Source: Cephalopachus bancanus
Lineage: Eukaryota > Chordata > Mammalia > Primates > Tarsiidae
Direction of reading: 5' to 3'
DNA: 64,000 nucleotides
Assembly: GCA_027257055.1 (NCBI GenBank)
Contig: JAPVLO010000205.1
Span: 5,642,001 to 5,706,000, forward strand
Shown: in pieces, positions 49,710 through 63,234 of the stretch
How positions within the stretch are numbered: position 1 is the first letter of the stretch
How the letters are laid out: the number at the start of each line of letters is the position of its first letter
Position numbers and translations under genes: made by a program
Notes under the pieces: model-generated
Seen by the model: only the letters and a program-made list of their open reading frames with translations
Told to the model about the DNA's origin: nothing
The model's database searches: none

Positions 49710-50405
49710 TACCCACAAATGGCAACACTCCTGCTTCCAGCCTTGCTCCCTTATCTTACTCCTCAACAAAAAGCAAGAGCGATTCTTACACAATCTAAGT
49801 GTGATCATGGCATGGCTCTCTTCAGAGCTCTCCAATGACTTTCCCTCTCACTCAGAATCAAAGGCAAAGTTATCTCAATGGTCCTATAGCATCTGGTCTC
49901 CCCATCTTGCCAGCCCTTCCCATATGGTTCCTGGCCTCAGCTTCTTCTACTCCCCCACTTGCTCATTCTGCTCCAGCCACCTGGCTTTCTTCCTGTTTCT
50001 AGAACATCACAAGCAGGTTCCTGCCTCAAGACTGCTTCACTTACTTTTTCTCTACCTAAAAAGCTGTTGTCCTTTTTCCAAATACCTGAATAACTTCCTT
50101 ATCTTGTTCAGTTGTTTTCTAAGTTGTCACCTTCTCACTTAGGCAGTCACTGCCAACCTGCTTAAAGTCACAAGCTATGTGCCTGCCAGCCTTGGTTCTC
50201 TCCATCCCTTTTCCCTGCTTTATTTTTCTCCACAGCACCAGCACCCCCTGAACACCATAAACATTAATTATGTGTTTGTTTACCTGTGTCCTTCCCACAA
50301 TACACTGGAATCGTTACCTGTTTTATTCATGGTGGTATACTCACTACCTAGATTAGTGCCTGCTTTTGAACTGATAAGAAATATTTGTTGAATAAATGAA
50401 ATGAA
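49710..50405 (+). repeat. L2 3' UTR and end
   Basis: TCCAATGACTTTCCCTCTCAC, CTGCTCCAGCCACCTGGC, TCCTGCCTCAAGACTGCTTC and the ending AATATTTGTTGAATAAATG give a long, well-preserved L2 3' region. Open frames here are not genes. Confidence 0.8.
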
Positions 50406-52029
50406 AAGGTCCCTTGGAGTTTTCGGTGGCTCTCCTTTTTTGCAGTAGAGTAAGCTCTATCTTAATCTGCTCCTAAAGAAAGCACAAGAGAACATTTCTT
50501 CAAAACATATAAATAAACATTGAGAGAGTCAGATCTCAAAACTCTTGATGGGACTCAGCAAGGTTAGAAAGATAGTTTGAAAAAGGTAGCAGGGTGTTTT
50601 CAAGATGTCTTGAAAAAAGAGGAATGGTGACTCTTCATTTTTACATTGACAGCAATGTTTTTAGTAGCATGAGAGTCGATATTAGACTATCAAAATAAAA
50701 ATGACTTAAACCCTACTCACTCAAAAAAAAAGTTCTCTCTATAATTTCTTTGTCCAATAGTATCAAATCACAGAATCCCTCATGAAGGAAAAAGAGTGCT
50801 TTTCTTTAGAAAACAAAACAATTAGATTCTAGCTAAACTGCCCACAAAACGTGAAGTGTTTCATTTAACTAACTGAGAAGATACAGCTTGTTTAAGTTCT
50901 AAATAAAGAAGCAGCCTCCATTAATGGAAGGCAGGTCCTTTACTAGCATGTTCTTTCTGCACCTAAACAGATATCAAGTGAACTCTTTGTGCTTCGATAT
51001 GTTGCCACAGACAGCCTCAGATAAATAAAACAAATGCCAGGCAATCTTTGTACAGATGGGTTGGTTTGGTGTTAACTCAAATTCTGAGTTTCACCACCAG
51101 TGTTTTTCTCACACTATTGAAACCCAAATTTTTCCAGGCCTCACCCACTGGGTAGTACAAACAAGACCACATTATCTGTAAGAACTTCATGTTCACTGGT
51201 TCACGCCCCACAGCAGAACGTAGGGCCTCCAACTTACACAGCTATGGGGTTATTTGGGGTGTCCATGAAGAGTCCTGTCAAGGTTCCCATTTGCTACTGT
51301 CCCCCCAAAAACCAGTTGAGAGTGGCATGTTGGCTACGCAAGCTCAACTATTACAACATGTATCCACAGCAAGTTTACAAACCCTTGAGAGCCAAAGCAG
51401 AGCCAACTTTCTCACAGTACTCACTACATTTGAACCATACTATGTTTAAAGTAAGAATATATGTATGTCCAAAATACATATGTATTATGGATATGTATGT
51501 ATGTGGTTGTAAGTATAATATGACCCTAGAGTAAGAGCCATAAGATATAGACAAGGTGCTACCGTAAAATGAAGGAAATAGAAGACACTACAGGTTCCAA
51601 GGATCAGGGAATGCATCACAATGGAAGGGGCACTTATGTAAACCTCAGTCTACGGGCAGGATATCTGTCATCAGCCTTATGTTTAAGTTATGGCTAGACA
51701 AACTTTTTAGTTTCTCTATTTTCTGCATTTCAAGAAGGTAATCTAAAACTCTAATGTACTAGAGGACTTACTTGAAAAATTTCTCATATAAAAAGTAGTT
51801 TCCCATGGTATCTCACTGAGAAAAATGTGAGATTGATTTAGTCTATACTATATGAGGTAATCTTTTTCACACATCGCCTGGTTTAAGTAATATTTCCATT
51901 TAAAAAATATGGAACCTGCATTTTAGTGCTGTGAAAGTCAGTAATACAAGGTAAGGGGGAAAATGGGTGTAGTGCGTTGTGGGTGAGTGGTGAAAAATTT
52001 ATTATGATAATATAAGGATACACTATCTA
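50406..52029. other. Mostly unique intron with an unidentified GC-richer patch
   Basis: 51184-51450 is locally richer in G+C and has two overlapping plus-strand frames (51189-51449 and 51244-51534). I do not recognise either peptide. Confidence 0.4.
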
Positions 52030-52600
52030 ACTAGATGACATGTGAGCAGAAACCTGGAAGGGTGAAGAAGCGAGCCATGCAGACGTCTGGAGAAGAGCAT
52101 TTTGTACAGAAAGAATAGCAATACAAAGGCCCCAAGGTGGAAGCATGATTGCACACTCAAGGAATTGTAAGGAAGCAGAGCACAGTGAGCAAGAGGGAGA
52201 GTTATAGGAGTGAAAGTCAAAGAGGTCACCTAGGACCAGATCATGTAAAACTTAAGTAGACAGGGTCAAGACTTTGTTTTGGAGTGAGTGGAAAGGCATT
52301 AGAAATTTTTGAGCACTGAAACAGTGCTTTTTGAATTGAGGTTTAAAAAGATCACAGCAGACACTTCATTATGGGTAAACTGTAGTGGACAATGTGGAAG
52401 CATGGAGGCTCATGTGATTCTTAACAATGACCCAGACCATAACGGCAGCAGTGAAGGGATTATGAGTTGATTTGATTCTGGATAGAGAAGACAGAATTCA
52501 CTAAGAGATTGAATCAGGGATTTGAGAGAAAAAAGAGTCAAACACGACTCCAAGGTTCTTGGTCTATACCTAACTAGAAGTGTAGAGTTGTTATTTTAAA
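52030..52600 (-). repeat. L2 fragment
   Basis: CAAAGGCCCCAAGGTGGAAG, GGACCAGATCATGTAAAAC and GACTCCAAGGTTCTTGGTC are hallmark phrases of antisense L2. Confidence 0.7.
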
Positions 52601-52682
52601 GAAAAGAAACATACAGGAAGAACATTTTGGGGTGGATGGGGATATGGAAAGCAAGTGATTAATTCTAGACATGAGACCTTTA

Positions 52683-53025
52683 AAAAAAATGTTAACTTCA
52701 GAGGGTACATGCTCATGTTAGTTGTAATAGATACATTGCATGATAGTGACATTTAGGCGTCTGTTGAATCTGTCACCCAAATAGTGAGTATAGTACTCAA
52801 TAGGTAGTTTTCAACTCTCACTCCCTATTCTTCTGTCCTCCCTTTAGGAGTCCCAGGTGTCTGTTGTTCTCTATGTATGTATGTTTCCAGTGTTTAGCCC
52901 ACCTGAGAGTAATTAAGAACATGTGGTATCTGGTTTTCTGTTTCTACATTAATTTGCTTACAATAATGGCCTCCAGTTGCATCCATGTTGCTGCAGAGGA
53001 CATGATTTCGTTCTGTTTTAAGACA
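52683..53025 (-). mobile_element. Old L1 3'-end fragment
   Basis: The run from GTTAACTTCAGAGGGTACATG through GTCACCCAAATAGTGAG to GGCCTCCAGTTGCATCCATG follows the well-known 3' UTR of primate-era L1s in reverse. It is diverged and truncated. Confidence 0.75.
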
Positions 53026-53079
53026 TAGGAGCTTTGAAGCTGTGGAGTTTACCTAATTTTGACTGGATCCATCTTCGCT

Positions 53080-53235
53080 GTGTAGTTTATTTGTTACGTG
53101 ACCTTGGGCATTTACTCAGCACTCCTGAGGCTCAATTTCTTCATCTGAATCATGAGGATAATAGAATCGAATGTGTGAGTTAGAGTTGCTATGAGGATTT
53201 AACAAAATAACAGGTATAAAGTACCTAAAACACAA
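53080..53235 (+). repeat. MIR element
   Basis: GTGACCTTGGGCATTTACTC, TTTCTTCATCTGAATCATG and AACAGGTATAAAGTACC follow the MIR core on the plus strand. Confidence 0.75.
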
Positions 53236-53783
53236 ATTTTAATAGACGGTAAAATGAAACAAAACTGAGTATATATACGTGATTAATAAATGGTGTTTAT
53301 CATAATCATCATGAGAGTAGATGTGGAGTTACTTACAGCACTATAAGAATTATTTTTTACAATTGTGTTTTAATAAGATGGATTCTCATTAAACACTCAG
53401 GGGATCACCAGTGCATACCATCCAGTTCCTGTGTATATCACAGCAAAATATCCTTTATTTTTTAATTCCTTTCCTGTGTTAACTATGGTCAATATTCTGT
53501 GCTCATCCATGGATGTGCCAATTATTTTCTCGTCACTTGGCCAGAAAGCTCAAACATCAATCAGTCTGGTAGAGATTTCTGTACAAACCAATAAATGCAC
53601 TCTTGGTTTTATTCTTTTGGAATGTATATAGTGCCTCAGATCATCAAGCCATCAATATACTATTCTCATTTGTTCTCCAGAATTACTATTCATACTCACC
53701 TTATTTACTCTTAAACAGATTATTGCTGTGTGGAGTAGTGTCCTTACTTCATTCATCCTTCCTACTTGTTGAAAGTGACATCC

Positions 53784-54077
53784 GGCCGGGCTTGGTGGCT
53801 CAGCCTGTAAGCCCGCGCCTTGGGAGGCTGAGGTGAGTGGATTGCCTGAGCCCGCAGGTTCGAGACCCGCCTGGGCAACTTGGCGAGACCTCATCTCTAC
53901 AATAAATCAAAAAATCAGCCGGGCATGGTAGCGCGTGCCTGTAATTCCGGCTACTCGGAAGGCTGAGGTGGAAGGATCGCCCGATCCCAGCAGGTCGAGG
54001 CTGCGGTGGCCAGGAGCGGCCACTGCACTCCAGTCTGGGCGACAGAGTGAGACTCCAACTCAAAAAAAACAAAAAAA
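53784..54077 (+). mobile_element. Alu, intermediate type
   Basis: Full-length with target-site duplication GAAAGTGACATCC (53771-53783 and 54078-54090). It shares the CCCGCGCCTT and GAGCCCGCAGG markers of the young copies but keeps CAACTTGGCGAG, so it sits before the 6-nt deletion. Confidence 0.93.
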
Positions 54078-54608
54078 GAAAGTGACATCCTTCGACTCTT
54101 TTTACACACATTTGTCTTTCGTTCTCCTCACAAAGCTAGTCCACAGAGCAGTCAAAACAAGCTTCCTTTCCAGTGTGTTCTATCCCTCAAAACCTGTTAC
54201 TTTGTTGTTACTCTTGGCACCTGAGTTAAGTGCTGCTGATGTACTTTTAAAGCCTGTTTTGATTACTCTAAATGCTATAAGTTTACATTCACTAAGCTGT
54301 TTAGCTGTACCACATTTTCTGTATCTTCTTAGAAATGTCCCCTCTTACATGTCCAGCTCCATTTACCATGACGATTACATCTATTGCACTCAAGATGTCA
54401 CTTTTGGGATACATTCAGTGTTCCTGAAAAAGACCCTGAATTTACATGCCACCATGTGTTTTACTGCTTTCTTCCTGAAGTACCTCTTTTTCTTCACCCA
54501 TATGAACTCTTACTCAGCTTTCAAGATTTGGTTCTTAAATAAATAAAACGAGGTAGTTTCCCAAATGAATAGGATGACTTCCTAATAGCAGTTTCCAGAA
54601 TCTTCCTT

Positions 54609-54609
<1 letters not shown>

Positions 54610-54652
<43 letters not shown>

Positions 54653-54653
54653 G

Positions 54654-54690
<37 letters not shown>
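54610..54690 (+). repeat. (CA)n microsatellite with CACG interruption
   Basis: About 40 dinucleotides; three CACG units interrupt the run near 54648-54658. Confidence 0.95.
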
Positions 54691-54692
<2 letters not shown>

Positions 54693-54884
54693 CTTTGGGA
54701 AACAAACCTGCAACATTAATGTAAGAAAGAAGGGCAGATACAAAACCTTTATAAAATTATTTTTAACTATTACAACACTCCTTTAAATGATTGTCAAATC
54801 CCAGGTTAGTATCAGATATTCCAATTTTGTTTGTAATGAAAATAGAAACTTTTAATTCATAAGTCAGTAATTTACTTATTAATT

Positions 54885-55150
54885 ATACAAACATCTATTG
54901 ATACCTTCTTTTCTAGAATCTAGAGATACAAAGATGAATAAATTGGCCTCTGCCTCGATTAGCTTATTCGAACTGATTTAAAAGAAAAATAAATAAAACA
55001 ATTCAGAATATCACAGTAAGGGTTAAGGCAGAGATGTTCATGGGTTTTTTTTAGAACAGAAAAGCACAAACCAGACTGTGCAGCAAAAGAGAAGACTTTT
55101 TGACAGAAATGGTGTGCTTAAGCTGATTTTGAAGCGCAAAGAAAGGCTAA
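54885..55150 (-). repeat. L2 fragment
   Basis: GAGATACAAAGATGAATAAA and the following agreement with the antisense L2 end are visible. Diverged. Confidence 0.5.
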
Positions 55151-56304
55151 TGTGGCATAACTGCTATGTAGAAGAACCATTTGACCAAGTACAGCCAGGA
55201 CTCCGTTATATCTGATAGATTTCCTTTTTTCAAAAATCTCATGCTCTTCATGCCTTCATGATAACCAGGAGGTACTACCTATAGAGAAGACTTATCTTTA
55301 CTGCCTTTGAGGAAACATAATTCTAATGAAGTATCATTTATGGGCTTAGGTGATCAAAAGAGAAGTCTGTAGATGGATTTCATGGAGAGCTGTGACTTCA
55401 AAAGCCAAGAGTCCTAGGATAAATCAACCTGTCTGTCACCTAGGTGCTATGAAAATAAATCACTGTTACTTCTATTTGCTGAAAATGAAAGTAGCAATCA
55501 TTACTGGAGTTTAGGTAAACATACTAATTATTATTTTGATCGTAAAATTTACAATGTACTATTCCCATATAAATATACTGATAGCTTTTCTTCTGTGAAA
55601 AAAGATGACATCAAGGAACTGAATTTATTAAGCTACATAATCATTGTTTCTTTTGTTTAAATTCACCATGTGAAACAAGATCTAACATAATCCAGCGTAG
55701 GACCAGCCTAGTGCTTTGAGATGAACTCCAAATATTTCTCACTGAGTAATTTAAAAGAAGCAGTATATTATTGAAGCAGTATTTCTTTTCAAGATTATCA
55801 AATATAGTGATGTCTTTCACCTTTATTTTATTTAAGATGTTTCTGTAAACTTTGAGTGCCTTAAAAACTTAGCAGTTTTCTCTTTATCCTTATACAGACC
55901 AAAGACACAGTGCCTTATTATGCATTAACAATGGCCATTAGTAGCTGAGTAATGGTTTAGCTTTCTGCTACCGTCAGGTTATATTTGTAATTTTCCATAT
56001 ACCTAAAGCTTTTCACTCAAGCATTACACATTTCCCTGTCTTTATAAATAAATTGTTTTAATCCAGAATTATCATTATGAGAAAGTATTATTTTAATGTG
56101 CTTTCATACTATGATACCATGAGGCATTCCTGAGATGTACATAACTATTTTCTCTTACACTCAATAAGCTTTGAGTTCTGCTATCTGATGTTCAGTTTTT
56201 GTTTCTCTTTCTGTGCTATCAGACTGTTTGCCCTCACTTTTTATAATTGCTTTGCCACCTCCCCTTCCAACATCTCCTATAATATGCTATTTCAAATGCA
56301 ATTT

Positions 56305-56440
56305 ATTTCAGCAACTATTAATTGAGGTTACACAATGTATCAGTGACTGTACTAAATGCTAGGGATTCAAAGATAAATTACACATAGCCTTCAGAGAACT
56401 GTCAGGTGAGAAAGAAGTAGTGATATAAACAAGTAATTAC
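56305..56440 (-). repeat. L2 3'-end fragment
   Basis: ATTTCAGCAACTATTAATTG and GCTAGGGATTCAAAGATAA fit the reverse of the L2 end. Confidence 0.55.
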
Positions 56441-56646
56441 AATTGTATATGTTTAATTGCAACTATCAGGATTTTATTCTGTGGCCAATGTGGCTTGTGT
56501 TCCTGAACTTTGACAATGTGATCTGGCCCAAGACAAGATTGAAGTTCTCAGCATCAGTGGACAAAGGAAGAATTTAAAGCAGAGCGTTTTGAAGTAGAAG
56601 CAGATCTTAGAGGTCTGTGAGAGTGCTTTTCCTATGGAGACAGATA

Positions 56647-56880
56647 CAGGAGGTGCCAAAAAGTATGTACACATTTTAAGCGGTGCTATCTATGTATTAC
56701 TTTTCAAAGTTGAATTTAATTACAGTAGTAATGTGTAATATGACGTTCGCTCAACTGTGCTTCCACCGTTTTCTTTGACTGTCCTGTCTGTTACATAGTG
56801 ACACTAGCATTCATTTGATTACACCATCTTTTGGACAAACGTTATACTTAAAATGTGTATACATTTTTTGGCATCCCCTG
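56647..56880. mobile_element. Mariner/Tc1-like MITE with 36 bp inverted ends
   Basis: The left end (56645-56680, TACAGGAGGTGCCAAAAAGT onward) and right end (56847-56882) are near-perfect inverted repeats, both closing with ACATTTTAAG/CTTAAAATGT. TA dinucleotides flank both sides, as expected for mariner/Tc1 insertion. The 160-base interior has no coding capacity. I do not recognise the family among common human elements. Confidence 0.8.
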
Positions 56881-59469
56881 TATATGCTATAAAATATAAC
56901 AAATATTTTGTTTCAATTTTTTCTAAAATAAGAACAAATTACTCATAGTAAAAGTACTTTTAACAGATACAAATTAGTTTGGAGTGCTCAATAAATGATC
57001 CCCCAGTGAGTGAAACATTAATGTATTTACTATGAGAATTTGTAATATTATACTTCATTTATTATGGTACATCATGCTTTATTTGCCACTATCTTTATTA
57101 GTACTTTCTAATGAGAAAAAAATTGAAAAATAGTATTAGACAAATAGCCTCTATATTAATGTGGGACCATATTTCTGAATATACTTTCTAAATGAGACAA
57201 TTTGTGTTTATGATGGAATTATATTTGTGAACCTTATGATTGTGCCTAGAAAATACATTCCTGAGCATTAAATAATTATCCTACCAAACATTTCTGGTGC
57301 CAAACATATTTATTGTCTTTTCATATTAAAAATAACATTCTTAGCATAACACAGTTCATAAGTTATATGTTGGCAGTTTTATTGTTATTATCATTATCAC
57401 TAAAAATAATGTGCTAACAGACTTATTTTGAAACTCTGCTGAAATTTCTACAAATTTTGAAAAAATATTTGGTGATATTCTGAAGTTAACTACACTAAAT
57501 ACAGTAAAGTAAAAAAAATGAAACTCTCTATAATATATTCAGTCTGTGAGCTTTCTGAATTTCAATGTAACCTCAAGGTTAGACCTTTGCTTCCCCCATT
57601 CCCTTGCATAACATTCACATAATATGCTCCCAATAGTTATATTGTATTTCATGTAACAATTTTCAAAGGGGTGGGTGGAGGAGGTACACTTCAGTTTCTC
57701 CAGATAACATATACATATATATATATATTTCAGTAGCATACCGTATATATATAGTTTGAAAAAGTCAATCCTATTCAACGTTTTTCTATTTATCCTCCAC
57801 ATTTGCTGCACTGGGCGTCAACCTTCCTGTACCACCCCTCTCACACGTGCACATAAGAAAAATCACTGCTACAGAATTTGAAGATGTATTGGGGCTGAAA
57901 ATTTTTCAAAGCACTTCTTGCTAATTGGCTATTGTGACTGTTTTAAAATTCCAATACTATACCCTTGAAACATCTAGCTTCTAGCAATATAACTTCTTGG
58001 TGAGCTCTCCAGAACAAATTAGTGACAAAATGTGAGCTTAGAGATTAGAGTCATATAAAATCGATGCATATAAACTAGTAAATTACACCAAAAGTGATGA
58101 TTTTTTACTTTTACAGCAGTTACCTTAAACCTTTCTTCCTTTGAACTAGGTTCAGCTCTTGAGCAATTGTTTACAGGAACCAAAGATAATATGATTTTGT
58201 CCTTCTCATGTCAAAAAAGAATTTCTGTGAACCCTGAAACTCGATATAGTACTAAACTGAACTTAAGAAAATTAAGATCAAAAAAAAAGAAAAGAAAACT
58301 AAGACCTGTAAATAATTCATGTCTCTTAGCATATAATTGTTTCCTGTCCTACAACAAAGACCCAAGAGAGAACCGCAAAAATTATATTTTTTCCTAATAT
58401 ACTGATAAAGGGAATAGCAGCTATTAGTAGGGGTCAAACTATCACCAAAGCCAATTTTGCACCTCCTTAAAAATCTTGAATTTTTAACCTAGACTTATAT
58501 ACAACTACATTTATGCTTTATCAAAAACAAAAATTTTAATGTCCAGAAGTTGAGTTATTGCCTGTTTGATAAATGATCTATGTTGATATTCATCCAATGT
58601 TCGGAAGTGTTCTGGGATGCCTGCATTAGTATCTGCCCCTAGAGGGTGAAAGTCTATCTACTTTGAGTTCCAGGCATTTTGTCTCCTTGTTTCTTCTGAA
58701 AACAAATATAGTTGTCTTTATTTTAGACATTCTTATTTTCCACATAAATGTTATTTTTTAAGAATTCACTACTAATTCCATTTGATCACCACTCTGAGTC
58801 TACCCAGCGGGACCATGTCACTAGAACAAACACATTAACAGGAACTGGAATCTTTTGGGTAGACCAGACTTTGATGATGATAGCCCAGTTTGTGTTTACT
58901 TTTTAATCAAGCATGTACTCATAGATGAGTACATATGAGTCCATGAGCACTAAGTCCTGAGATGGGCTAACAAGGTAGGACTAGATTCAGATATTATGTT
59001 TCAGTTTCTGTTTTTGTCATAGAAATGTTGAGGTGGAGGGGAGTAATCAAAGCAGCTAGTGCAAATATACCCCAAATTTGAAACTATACTTCTGAATGAT
59101 TTAAAAGGAAAGATGCCAAAACTATGGCAAAAAGGCCTAATAGAACTAGATTTTTAGAGTACCCCATCGTGTCTTGCTTTGGTAGAAAACAATGTGGGTA
59201 GAGTGAGGATCTAAAACCCTGTGTACTGAAGGAGGACTTGGGTCCAAACTTTAGAACTAGGTACTTCAGTGTACATCGAAGGATTTCCATTGGTCATGCC
59301 AGCCTAAGAAAGTGAAATAAATGTTAAGCAAAAGAGATTTTCTCCCATTTTAAGCATTCAAGTCTCGGGACATGAGTTCTGCACTGACTGCCTGAGATAG
59401 AAGCCTATTGCAAACTTGACCAGCCTCTGCCCAACCACAATGGAAGGGACCCCACAGTAAGAATACCTG
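56881..59469. other. Unique AT-rich intron
   Basis: Nothing recognised except a short (AT)n run near 57709-57755. The same applies to 55151-56304, 54091-54609 and 59960-62931. Confidence 0.45.
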
Positions 59470-59655
59470 TGTGTGAGCTTTACCACTGCTTTATACTAAT
59501 TGTGGGGCCTTGAAACATCCTTTATCTAAGACTCATTGTTCCCATCTATAAAATTATAGTCATTATTCCTATCTACCTCACAGGGATATTTGTCAAATTT
59601 CAATGAGATTAGAAACACAAATGTTAAATATAAATAGAAAAGCACTATATATATT
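59470..59655 (+). repeat. MIR element
   Basis: CCCATCTATAAAATTATAG and CTACCTCACAGGGATATTTG match the MIR core. Diverged. Confidence 0.65.
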
Positions 59656-59756
59656 ATCTCTTATTAAAATGTAGCAGAGCAGTGGCATTCTTTTTCTTTC
59701 AAGTCCCCTTCTGACCTTCTTTTTGACACTCTCCTCACCACCAGTTGAGGAGTGTT

Positions 59757-59959
59757 TGTTTGTTTGTTTGTTTGTTTGTTTTGGGTTGGAGTCTCACTTC
59801 AAGATCCGATCTTCTGCCTCAGCCTTCCAAGTAGCTGGAACTACAGACACATGCTACCACGCCCAGTTAGTTTTTGTGATTTATTGTAGAGAATAGGTCT
59901 AACCAAGTTGCCCTGGCTGGTCTCGAAGCCCCAGGCTCAGGCAATCCTCTCACCTTGGC
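59757..59959 (-). mobile_element. Alu, internally deleted, old
   Basis: A (GTTT)n run, then reverse-complement Alu. It jumps from CTCACTTCAAGATCC to TTCTGCCTCAGCC, losing about 60 bases of the right arm, and is truncated at its 5' end (CACCTTGGCC). Confidence 0.82.
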
Positions 59960-62931
59960 CCCAAGGAAACAGTCCAGCAGGAGCCTGTGCCCTCCCTCCA
60001 GACTATGCTCCAGATGTCTAGACCCCATAATTCTCTCCTCAAACTTCCCTGATCCCATTCTCTGGGGCTATGATTACTTCTCCACAATACATTCTCCAAG
60101 AGGGAACCCATACCACTGGTGTAACTCCCTAGGCCTGAGGGTGGCCAAGGGATAGCTGTTTGTAAGAGTATGAATGGTATATGGATGTACACAGCATGTC
60201 TAGATGCATATGGAAAAGACCCCTTGTAGGGCAAGCAAATGCTAGAAGGAAAAAGAAAAGGGGGTCACACAAAATACCATTTAATAGCATATTTTATTTA
60301 AGAATTTGATAGCTTGACTTATAACTTAAATATCTAGCAATGTGATATGTTTGTTTCCATTTGCCCCAGGCTTCACAAACATTAACTGTTTCATATTTGC
60401 CATAGTTAATCATTCCATGAAGTTATAATTTATTCCCACAATTCTTTTTCTAATTTTAGGACTAATTGTGGTTAAATATTTTAGCCTGAAGAGGGAAATG
60501 CTCTACTGTGTACAGCACTATATTTGTCATTCTTTTACCTGGGCAAAATCCCACCCATCTCTTCATGCTGATGCCACCTACTGTGCACTTGCCTACACTG
60601 CAGCAATCTACCAATGTACTGATGTCCTGTCTTCTATATGGGGACAGTGTTGCCATCAAGGCACAATCCTCTTCTCACATCAGCTTGGAAAAAAACAATT
60701 ATAATCTTCTTTTTTTCTTTGGTATCCAAAAATAAGCCCTTTTTTAAAAAAGTTGAATGTAAAAGGATGATAAGGATATTACATAGTTTAAGACTTTACA
60801 CTTGAAATCGTCTTTATATTGAATTTCTGTAATGATTTGTATAATATTGGTAAATAGCATAGAATACTATTTATCAGCAGAAGAACCAATTTAAATTACT
60901 TTCAGCCTTGATGGGAAATGGAAAAAGAGTGAAGTACACTACACCCTGGCATTTGTACAATTGGCAGCTGGGCAAATAGCAGCATCATCCACCTGCTGAT
61001 ATTAATTATCTAGGTTATTACAGTAGAGGTTAGACATAGCAGGTAAGTCAGTTAATCAGCTTCTTCATTAAAGTTGAGACTACTGTTTAGTGTTTTCCTA
61101 AGTCAGGAAGTATTTTATATATAATAAACATCCAAAAAAAGTGGTAAATCTACTGTAAATATTTGAAGTTTTCCAAAAATTTACCTTAGTGGTCCATCTT
61201 TGATTTAAAGGATTATATTGAAACCTTAGCTACCTACCCTTCTCAAAAAATCACAATTGTTGCCATATCCCAATAGTTTGCTTTCATATCTATTTTCTCA
61301 TTTTTGTATCTGACAGTCACACGTAGCACAAACATCTCACAGTCACTTTATTATTTTTACTAAATATTTTATTCTTTTATCCACCATTTCCTGAACACTG
61401 AACCATTCCAAATCTAACGAATGTAGACAGAACTTTTCTTGTCAAATCTAAGCTGTCCTTTAAACAAGGCTAACTCATACATGTAATAAGCCACAGACAT
61501 TTTATTAAAAATAGTCTTAGATAGTCTAATTTTTTATTGAGTGCTGGTTCCCAGAGGTTACAAACTCAAATACCTTCAAGAAGTAGCAGTGATCAAAACT
61601 TATGATGCACACCATAAACCCTAGGCTCTTGTGTGATCAGACTTCACGTTTGCCTCTTATATTGCCTTTCCAACTCTCTGGGTAGTCTACATCTCACAGA
61701 GCACCAACTAGTGACGTCTCCCCCCTAGTTCCCTCTTTTCTCCTTTACCTCCTTCTTCAACCCTGCATCTCTTCACACTTATGACTTTTGGCTCTATCTT
61801 CTTTTCTTGGTCCCCAAATTGTTCCTTTGACTCACGGCACATATGTTGTCTCCATTTTTGACACTTTGGCTCTATCTTTAAGACAGTTTGCAAGTGCCCT
61901 GTGGCAACCTTCCTGTCTTCACTGCTAGGTGTTATCCTCTGAAGTATAGAGTCAAAACTAATTAGATCTTTCTTAGCAATGAACACTTCTAGATTTGTTC
62001 TATGCTTCAACATCCTATCCACTACTCAGACTTGTGTGAGGTAAAATCATCACAACTCAAGTTAAAATTTATCACTTCTTATAAATATTCAAATTCATTT
62101 CAGTTAATTATATGTAAGGGCCAGTCCATGCCGGAGTGATATATTTTAATGTATACAGTCAGGTACAAATGCTGTACAGTCTCTAGGATTAATCTTTTTA
62201 CTTTAAAATGATAAAAATAATGGACACAAAATTTGCTGTTTCTGACTTGAAACCCTCCTTTTGTAATCGGTGATTAGTATCAATATGTAAGAGCTCATTA
62301 ACATTTTACTCTCTGTTTTGATTTAAATTTTAACTCTTTCATTATGGATTATAAACAGAGTGTCTGATCACATTTGACCTTTTGAGTCATAAATGTGAAT
62401 TTTTTTCAGGTTTCTCTAAATATTATGAAGCACACTAGATCACTGCATTAACTTTTCTTACATACAAAATTTATTTTCTTTAAAGAAAAAATCCAAATGA
62501 TAGTAACCTTTGAAGAAATAAATGACATTTTATTTATTGCTAATAGAGATCTCAGAAATGAGTTTGAATTGTTCTTTATTTTTCAACAGTACATTACGTA
62601 CCTCCTATATAATTAGAACTTTTTTATTCTTAACCACTGTTTCTTAAAAAATGTGTTGGAGACAGATAAGTGAAGGGAGGAAAGGAGGAGGGAGAGACAG
62701 TGGGAGGGAAGGAGAAAAGGATAGATTTCTTCCACTTATCGGTATATTTATCATCTCACATAAGAGTACTCAAGGATATTGGTTATAAGTCAATTACGGC
62801 CTATAAAAAGGGGTCTTATATCTGTAATATGCAGGGAATAAAGTCAAAGCAATTCTTGACTAATTATGCAACTCTTTAAAGCATCTCACAAATAAAATGA
62901 ACATATTACATAGTATATAGTGTATGTGCAT

Positions 62932-62938
62932 ATGTGTG

Positions 62939-62976
<38 letters not shown>
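62932..62976 (+). repeat. (TG)n microsatellite
   Basis: About 22 TG units with one TGCG interruption. Confidence 0.95.
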
Positions 62977-62978
<2 letters not shown>

Positions 62979-63234
62979 CCCCTTATGCCTTAAAGGTAAT
63001 ACATTGGTTAAAAAAGGAAATGAAGTCTGGAATAACTTAGTACACTTCATTTAAATACCTAAAATTAAATCACATTATCTGATAGTCTTTTTATAGATAG
63101 CCTATCACCCAAAGAACATTTACCACATAAGAGTAATTTGTCAATAGTAGCTAAGAGTACCTTATACTCTCTCTGATGGTGCTTTTTCTCGAAATATTTA
63201 ATAAGAAAAGGTAACTGGCTTTTGTAATTACACT

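Noticed and set aside
49801..50142. 113-codon plus-strand frame
   Set aside because: Lies wholly in the 3' region of an L2.
53935..54546. 203-codon plus-strand frame
   Set aside because: It begins inside an Alu and continues into noncoding intron; the hydrophobic tail is a composition effect of T-rich DNA.
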